Source of the DNA: Deltaproteobacteria bacterium
GTDB taxonomy: Bacteria; Desulfobacterota; Syntrophobacteria; BM002
DNA length: 9,944 nucleotides
Reading direction: 5' to 3'
Assembly (NCBI GenBank): GCA_020350905.1
Contig: CP070843.1
Span: 2,724,394-2,734,337, forward strand
The notes below the pieces were generated by a model that was not told the DNA's origin, did no database searches, and was given only the letters and a program-made list of their open reading frames with translations. Positions 6,597 to 9,944 of the stretch are shown here, in pieces. The stretch's first letter is position 1. Every line of letters starts with the position of its first letter. Both the position numbers and the translations under genes were made by a program.

Positions 6597-7334
6597 ATGT
6601 CTATTGAACTTTTGTCGGACAGGATCTGTCTGATCACCGGCTCAAGCCGTGGGATCGGGCTGGGGGTTGCCCGAGTCTTTGCCGAAAACGGGGCCAGCGT
6701 CATTCTACATGGAAGAGATGAAAATGTATTGCGCCAGTCTTTGGCCGAATTGTCTGAACCGCAGAAGCAAAGCTATATTACCGCTGATATAAATACTCCT
6801 GAAGGTGCGGGAGTACTGGCTCGTGCGTTTCTTCGGCTGCACGAAAAGCTTGATGTGCTTATCCATAGTGCAGGAATTCTGGGCCCCCCTATGATTCCCT
6901 TGGCTGAGTACCCGGCGGAGAGCTGGAAGGATGTTCTTCACCTTAATCTAACCGCCCCATTCCTGGTCACCCAGGCACTTCTGCCCGCCTTGAGAAAAGG
7001 TGATCACCCATCGGTGATATTCGTTTCCAGCGGAGTAGGTTACAAGGGTCGGGCAGGCTGGGGTGCATACTCGGTAAGCAAGTTTGGCGTGGAGGGTCTC
7101 AACCAGGTATGGGCCGATGAGTTGGAGGCAGAGGGCATAAGGGTAAACGCAGTAAACCCAGGAGGAACACGCACCCAGATGAGAGCTGCAGCATATCCCC
7201 AAGAGGATCCAACGACCCTGCCAACACCGGAAGATATAGCACCCGTTTTTGTCTGGCTTGCCAGGGCTGACACTGCAGTTAGTGGGCAGAGTTTAGAGGC
7301 CAGAGACTGGGTAGGAAGGGATCCAGCAATCTAG
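6597..7334 (+). CDS. Short-chain dehydrogenase/reductase, YciK-like
   Basis: 245 aa, a classical SDR-fold NAD(P)(H)-dependent oxidoreductase acting on an alcohol or carbonyl. The Rossmann motif TGSSRGIG (14-21) binds the cofactor. HGRDE after strand 2 includes R40, which fits NADP(H) preference. HSAGILG (90-96) stands in for the usual NNAG. N117 (HLNLTAPF), S145 (VSSGVG), Y158 and K162 (YSVSK) complete the catalytic tetrad. The C-terminal stretch NPGGTRTQMRAAAYP..EDP...L.TPEDI closely follows E. coli YciK as I remember it, so a YciK-type reductase is the best subfamily call; its physiological substrate is not established. The frame is open upstream to a TTG at 6558, but ATG 6597 has the only good ribosome binding site and matches the family N-terminus. 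The stop TAG (7332-7334) lies inside the terminal repeat of the adjacent foldback element. Confidence 0.9.
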   Translation: MSIELLSDRICLITGSSRGIGLGVARVFAENGASVILHGRDENVLRQSLAELSEPQKQSYITADINTPEGAGVLARAFLRLHEKLDVLIHSAGILGPPMIPLAEYPAESWKDVLHLNLTAPFLVTQALLPALRKGDHPSVIFVSSGVGYKGRAGWGAYSVSKFGVEGLNQVWADELEAEGIRVNAVNPGGTRTQMRAAAYPQEDPTTLPTPEDIAPVFVWLARADTAVSGQSLEARDWVGRDPAI

Positions 7335-7515
7335 CCCGGATATTTCACGAATTTCCGTTGCGAGACCGTGGAGTAGGACGTGCCACCGGGCAACCGCAGG
7401 GGGTTGGATCCGAGGCGTACTTGAACAGTACGTCGCAGGTCCGACACCCGAGGACGCCCGGAAGGACGGCCTTGGCCTCGGTCGCAGCAGGCGATTCGTG
7501 AAATATCCGGGCTAG
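7331..7515. mobile_element. 185-bp foldback (MITE-like) element with 22-bp perfect terminal inverted repeats
   Basis: Positions 7331-7352 and 7494-7515 are perfect inverted repeats of 22 bases; the left one begins CTAGCCCGGATATTTCACGA. The interior is GC-rich and is itself an imperfect palindrome. Its centre is the perfect stem CGTACT (7416-7421) / AGTACG (7427-7432) around a 5-base loop, within one or two bases of the geometric centre of the whole element (7423). Intermediate segments, such as the CACCGGG side and the CCCGGAAGGACGG side, also pair partially. There is no transposase, so it would be a non-autonomous element moved in trans. CTAG at both edges is palindromic and could be a 4-base target duplication; if so, insertion preserved the TAG stop of the dehydrogenase. 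A long structured RNA hairpin is the other reading. Confidence 0.7.
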
Positions 7516-7558
7516 TAGGTAAAAACCTGGAGCAACGGACGACTGACAACTGACATAA

Positions 7559-7591
7559 CAGCCGTCTTCTTGGAGCAAGAAGACTGAGCTG
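7559..7591 (+). other. Leader hairpin upstream of the ferredoxin gene
   Basis: GTCTTCTT (7564-7571) and AAGAAGAC (7577-7584) pair perfectly around a 5-base loop. After a 1/3-base internal loop, the outer arms CAGC (7559-7562) and GCTG (7588-7591) add four more pairs. No T-run follows, so it is not a classic intrinsic terminator. It may be a processing site, an mRNA stabiliser, or a fortuitous structure. Confidence 0.4.
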
Positions 7592-7651
7592 TGGCCCCTC
7601 TATGCTAAAGGCGATGATAAGAGGATAACCGCATAGGAAGGCTGATGCATT

Positions 7652-7849
7652 GTGGTGAAGGTTCCTGAGGTTGACTTGGGTGACTGTGTCGAGTGTGATG
7701 GCTGCGTAGAAGTCTGTCCTGAGGTATTTCGCCGCAATGAAAGCATGGGTTACATTGAGGTGATTGAATTGGAGGAGTACCCTGAGCTGGAGGTTCAGGA
7801 TGCCATTAATTTCTGCCCCACCGGCTGTATTTGTTGGGTGGAAGAATGA
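7652..7849 (+). CDS. Monocluster ferredoxin (3Fe-4S/4Fe-4S)
   Basis: 65 aa, a small acidic electron carrier. C12, C15 and C18 (CVECDGC) followed by C22-P give the C-x2-C-x2-C-x3-CP motif. The distal C55-P (NFCPTGC) supplies the fourth ligand in single-cluster ferredoxins of the Desulfovibrio gigas type. Only one full binding motif is present, so one cluster is expected, probably liganded by C12, C15, C18 and C55. C22, C59 and C61 are extra; in related proteins spare cysteines form a disulfide. The start is GTG at 7652, with AGGAAGG about 10 bases upstream; an adjacent GTG at 7655 is an alternative. Likely partners are the flavin oxidoreductase upstream on the same strand or enzymes elsewhere. 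The next gene is convergent, with its stop 21 bases away. Confidence 0.9.
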   Translation: MVKVPEVDLGDCVECDGCVEVCPEVFRRNESMGYIEVIELEEYPELEVQDAINFCPTGCICWVEE

Positions 7850-7870
7850 TAGTCAGGCAGGTTATTCAAG

Positions 7871-8413
7871 CTATAAAATCATCCTGGCCACGTCTTCAGG
7901 TCTGAAATCAAGTTGCGAAAATAGCTTTCTTTCAACACCTTTGCAAATAGTGAAATTCATCCGCACTAGTTGGGAGAGTCTAGAATCATTTCTGCCATAA
8001 CGATCTATGATGTCGTGCATCCGCTCTGCCAGGGTGACCACAGAGGTGTGCAGTACTCTCTTGTCAGCATAGTAGACAACTTCCTTTTCAGAATATACAC
8101 CATCTAGGGAATAATCTTTTAGCCAGATGTGCTCGCCCACAATGTCGGCGATTTCATCAAACTGGTGTTGCAGACATATCTCTCTGCCAACGGTGGCGTG
8201 GTCACCACCACTCTGGATACACTGAGTTTTGGCGATGTCGTGTAGCAAAGCACCTGCCACCGCTTTCTGCACTGAAATCTTGACACCGGAATGAACAAGA
8301 CCCGTAGAGATGGATCTCACGATGTCTGCAACGACTATGCTGTGCTCTCTGATGTTGTCCAACATCCTGTACTTGTTCATCAAAGCATAGCATTCTTTCT
8401 CTGTTGGTATCAC
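7871..8413 (-). CDS. HD-domain metal-dependent phosphohydrolase
   Basis: 180 aa, single HD domain. Metal-binding residues line up as H24 (REHS), H58-D59 (GALLHDIAK), H72 (DHATVG), H95 (GEHIW) and D117 (YADKRV), the order expected of HDIG-type hydrolases acting on phosphate esters, often of nucleotides. The length is normal for a stand-alone family member and no partner domain is fused. The GTG start overlaps the TGA stop of the upstream MFS gene in GTGA, so the two are almost certainly co-transcribed and translationally coupled. Substrate unknown. Confidence 0.85.
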   Translation of the reverse strand: MIPTEKECYALMNKYRMLDNIREHSIVVADIVRSISTGLVHSGVKISVQKAVAGALLHDIAKTQCIQSGGDHATVGREICLQHQFDEIADIVGEHIWLKDYSLDGVYSEKEVVYYADKRVLHTSVVTLAERMHDIIDRYGRNDSRLSQLVRMNFTICKGVERKLFSQLDFRPEDVARMIL

Positions 8414-9944
8414 GGTTTGACGTTCCTCTCTGGCATCATTTTACACATAATAATACTGATAAAGGATACCAGCAACGCCGTATAGAACACAGCCTCTACA
8501 CCCGTGCCGATGGATTCCCGGATGGCATTGAGGGCTGTGGAGGATAGTGACCCTGCCATGTCCGGCTGCAGGAACTCTTGAAGACTGCGTGAGAGCTGGG
8601 CTGCCAGTTCTGGCGGAATCTCCGCACGGAGCGGCGAATTCATAAGGCCATTGATGGCCTTGTCAAGGTAATGAGACACCATGGCCCCCGAAATCCCAAT
8701 GCCTATGGTACCACCCAGGGTTCTGGCAAATTGTTGAGATGAGGTGGCAACTCCCAGGTCACTCTCTTGCAAACTGTTCTGCACTTTTATCAAAGTTGCC
8801 ACAGAAACAAAGCCCATACCAATGCCAATTGGGCAAACCACTACGCTAAAGTAGATCAGGCCAGTGGTTGCATTGAAGGTCAGGGTCAGAGCGATGCTGA
8901 TGAACATGAGGATAGCCCCGACCACAGCTGTGAGTTTCTCTCCAAGTCTGTTCACGACCAGGCCACATACCAGGGCGCCGACCGACCACCCCAAACTGAG
9001 GGGAACCATGACAAGACCCAATTCCGCGGCAGTTCTTCCCAGAGTGCCCTGAATGAAAAGGGGAAGGAATGCCAGCAGGGAAAATATGGCAAAACTGCTG
9101 AAAAAAGCAGCGCCATTGGGGAGGGTAAATCCAGGGATCTGGAAAAAGTGCAAGGGGAGGATTGGTTCTGTGGCCCGCCGTTCTGCGTACCAGAAGATAA
9201 CGCCGGCCACAACCGCAAGAAAGAACAGACCAAGAAGCTCCGGGGAATACCAAGAGCGAGCTTCTCCGATCAAGAGAAAAATAAACAATAACGAAAGGAT
9301 ACAGGTGGTCAGAGTGAAGGCGCCAAGGTAGTCAACAGTTGCGTCTATTTTCTTGGGGCGCGATTCTTGGAAATACCGCACAATAAAGAAAACTGCCAGG
9401 CTGCCAACGGGTACATTAATATAAAAGACCCACGGCCAGGTCAAATAGGTGACAATAAGGCCTCCCAGCAACGGGCCCATAACACTTGAAACTCCCCAGA
9501 CAAAGCTGATAAGACCCATCATTCTCCCGCGCTCTTCCGGAGCAGATACCTCCGAAACCACGATGTAGGCAAGAGCAAAATTGCCGCCCGCTCCGATTCC
9601 CTGGAGGGCGCGTAGGAACACGAGTTGTGGCATGCTATTGACCATGCCGGCGAAAATAGAGCCAACCAGAAAAGCTCCCACCGCGAGAACAAAAAGCTTC
9701 TTGCTGCTGTAGAGGTCGGCAAGCTTGCCGAAGAGCGGCAAGGCAATGGTTCTGGTTAGCATGTAGGTTGAAAATACCCAACTATAGAGTTCAATTCCTC
9801 CCAGGTCGGCAACTATGGTAGGCATTGCCGCCCCAATGATGAGAGCATCCAGGGCGCCTAAGAAGACTGCCAAAAGGGCAGCGATCAGCACGAGAATTCG
9901 AGATTTTTTGGTCAATTCTACCGGCTCAGATAGGGAATTTTTCA
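8410..9944 (-). CDS. DHA2-family MFS efflux transporter (EmrB/QacA-like), 5' end uncertain
   Basis: A 14-helix proton-driven drug:H+ antiporter in the inner membrane. Numbered from a TTG at 9915 it has 501 aa, the usual DHA2 length. Visible: LDALIIGAAMPTI (22-34, motif D1 with D23), GKLADLYSSKK (63-73, motif A), LRALQGIGAGG (101-111, motif B with R102), and WGVSSVMGPLLGG (140-152, motif C, the antiporter signature). The usual extracytoplasmic loop before the last helix (about residues 420-480) is present. The TTG at 9915 has no Shine-Dalgarno, and the frame continues open, without another start codon, to the window edge. The true start may therefore lie beyond 9944, and I mark the gene as possibly partial. 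The stop overlaps the HD-phosphohydrolase start (GTGA). The exported compound is not predictable; no local regulator gene is visible. Confidence 0.9.
   Translation of the reverse strand, partial: KNSLSEPVELTKKSRILVLIAALLAVFLGALDALIIGAAMPTIVADLGGIELYSWVFSTYMLTRTIALPLFGKLADLYSSKKLFVLAVGAFLVGSIFAGMVNSMPQLVFLRALQGIGAGGNFALAYIVVSEVSAPEERGRMMGLISFVWGVSSVMGPLLGGLIVTYLTWPWVFYINVPVGSLAVFFIVRYFQESRPKKIDATVDYLGAFTLTTCILSLLFIFLLIGEARSWYSPELLGLFFLAVVAGVIFWYAERRATEPILPLHFFQIPGFTLPNGAAFFSSFAIFSLLAFLPLFIQGTLGRTAAELGLVMVPLSLGWSVGALVCGLVVNRLGEKLTAVVGAILMFISIALTLTFNATTGLIYFSVVVCPIGIGMGFVSVATLIKVQNSLQESDLGVATSSQQFARTLGGTIGIGISGAMVSHYLDKAINGLMNSPLRAEIPPELAAQLSRSLQEFLQPDMAGSLSSTALNAIRESIGTGVEAVFYTALLVSFISIIMCKMMPERNVKP

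Noticed and set aside
7535..7555. GACTGACAACTGAC short direct repeats beside the foldback element
   Set aside because: Only two imperfect copies of ACTGAC; not a CRISPR or an attachment site by any visible criterion.
8767..9291. 174-aa + strand open frame
   Set aside because: Antisense to the MFS transporter. Its low-complexity, polar, histidine/glutamine-rich composition is what antisense of membrane helices gives.

Overview
This window has the look of an anaerobic or facultatively anaerobic Desulfobacterota-type ('deltaproteobacterial') genome of moderate GC. That placement is inferred from four things: stand-alone histidine kinases with no adjacent response regulator, an FMN/Fe-S ene-reductase, a small single-cluster ferredoxin, and an FmdB-type zinc ribbon with a serine/lysine tail. 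No rRNA, tRNA, CRISPR array, phage gene or intact insertion sequence was seen.

Layout. Positions 1-207 hold the 3' end of an FmdB-family zinc-ribbon gene on the + strand. Convergent to it, on the - strand between 3460 and 322, is a tightly packed four-gene unit, read in this order: an atypical sensor histidine kinase, a small two-helix membrane protein, a RsmB/RsmF/NOP2-type RNA m5C methyltransferase, and a small protein resembling the C-terminal RNA-binding domain of RsmF-like enzymes. All junctions are overlapping or within about 10 bases, so translational coupling is likely. A 408-base spacer (3461-3868) contains two related hairpins that mark a possible decayed repeat element. Next on the - strand is a PAS-histidine kinase (3869-5002) with a perfect phospho-acceptor box but a badly eroded ATP-binding domain.

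The + strand from 5227 to 7849 is a redox cluster: an Old-Yellow-Enzyme-family NADH:flavin oxidoreductase with a C-terminal four-cysteine cluster, a YciK-like short-chain dehydrogenase, and a monocluster [4Fe-4S]/[3Fe-4S] ferredoxin. A 185-base foldback, MITE-like element sits exactly on the stop codon of the dehydrogenase and separates it from the ferredoxin. Convergent to the ferredoxin, on the - strand, is a two-gene unit: a 14-helix DHA2-type (EmrB/QacA-like) MFS exporter followed by an HD-domain phosphohydrolase, joined by a GTGA start/stop overlap. The MFS reading frame stays open to the right edge of the window, so its true start may lie outside.

Functional reading. The left operon couples a sensory protein to RNA modification. 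The middle cluster looks like reduction of an activated enone or enoyl compound plus alcohol/ketone interconversion, with a ferredoxin as possible electron partner. The right unit is an efflux pump with a housekeeping or nucleotide hydrolase. No complete new defence or mobile system was recognised. The items most worth a second look are the foldback element with its possible relative near 3640-3836, the two non-canonical kinases, and the split methyltransferase/RNA-binding pair.
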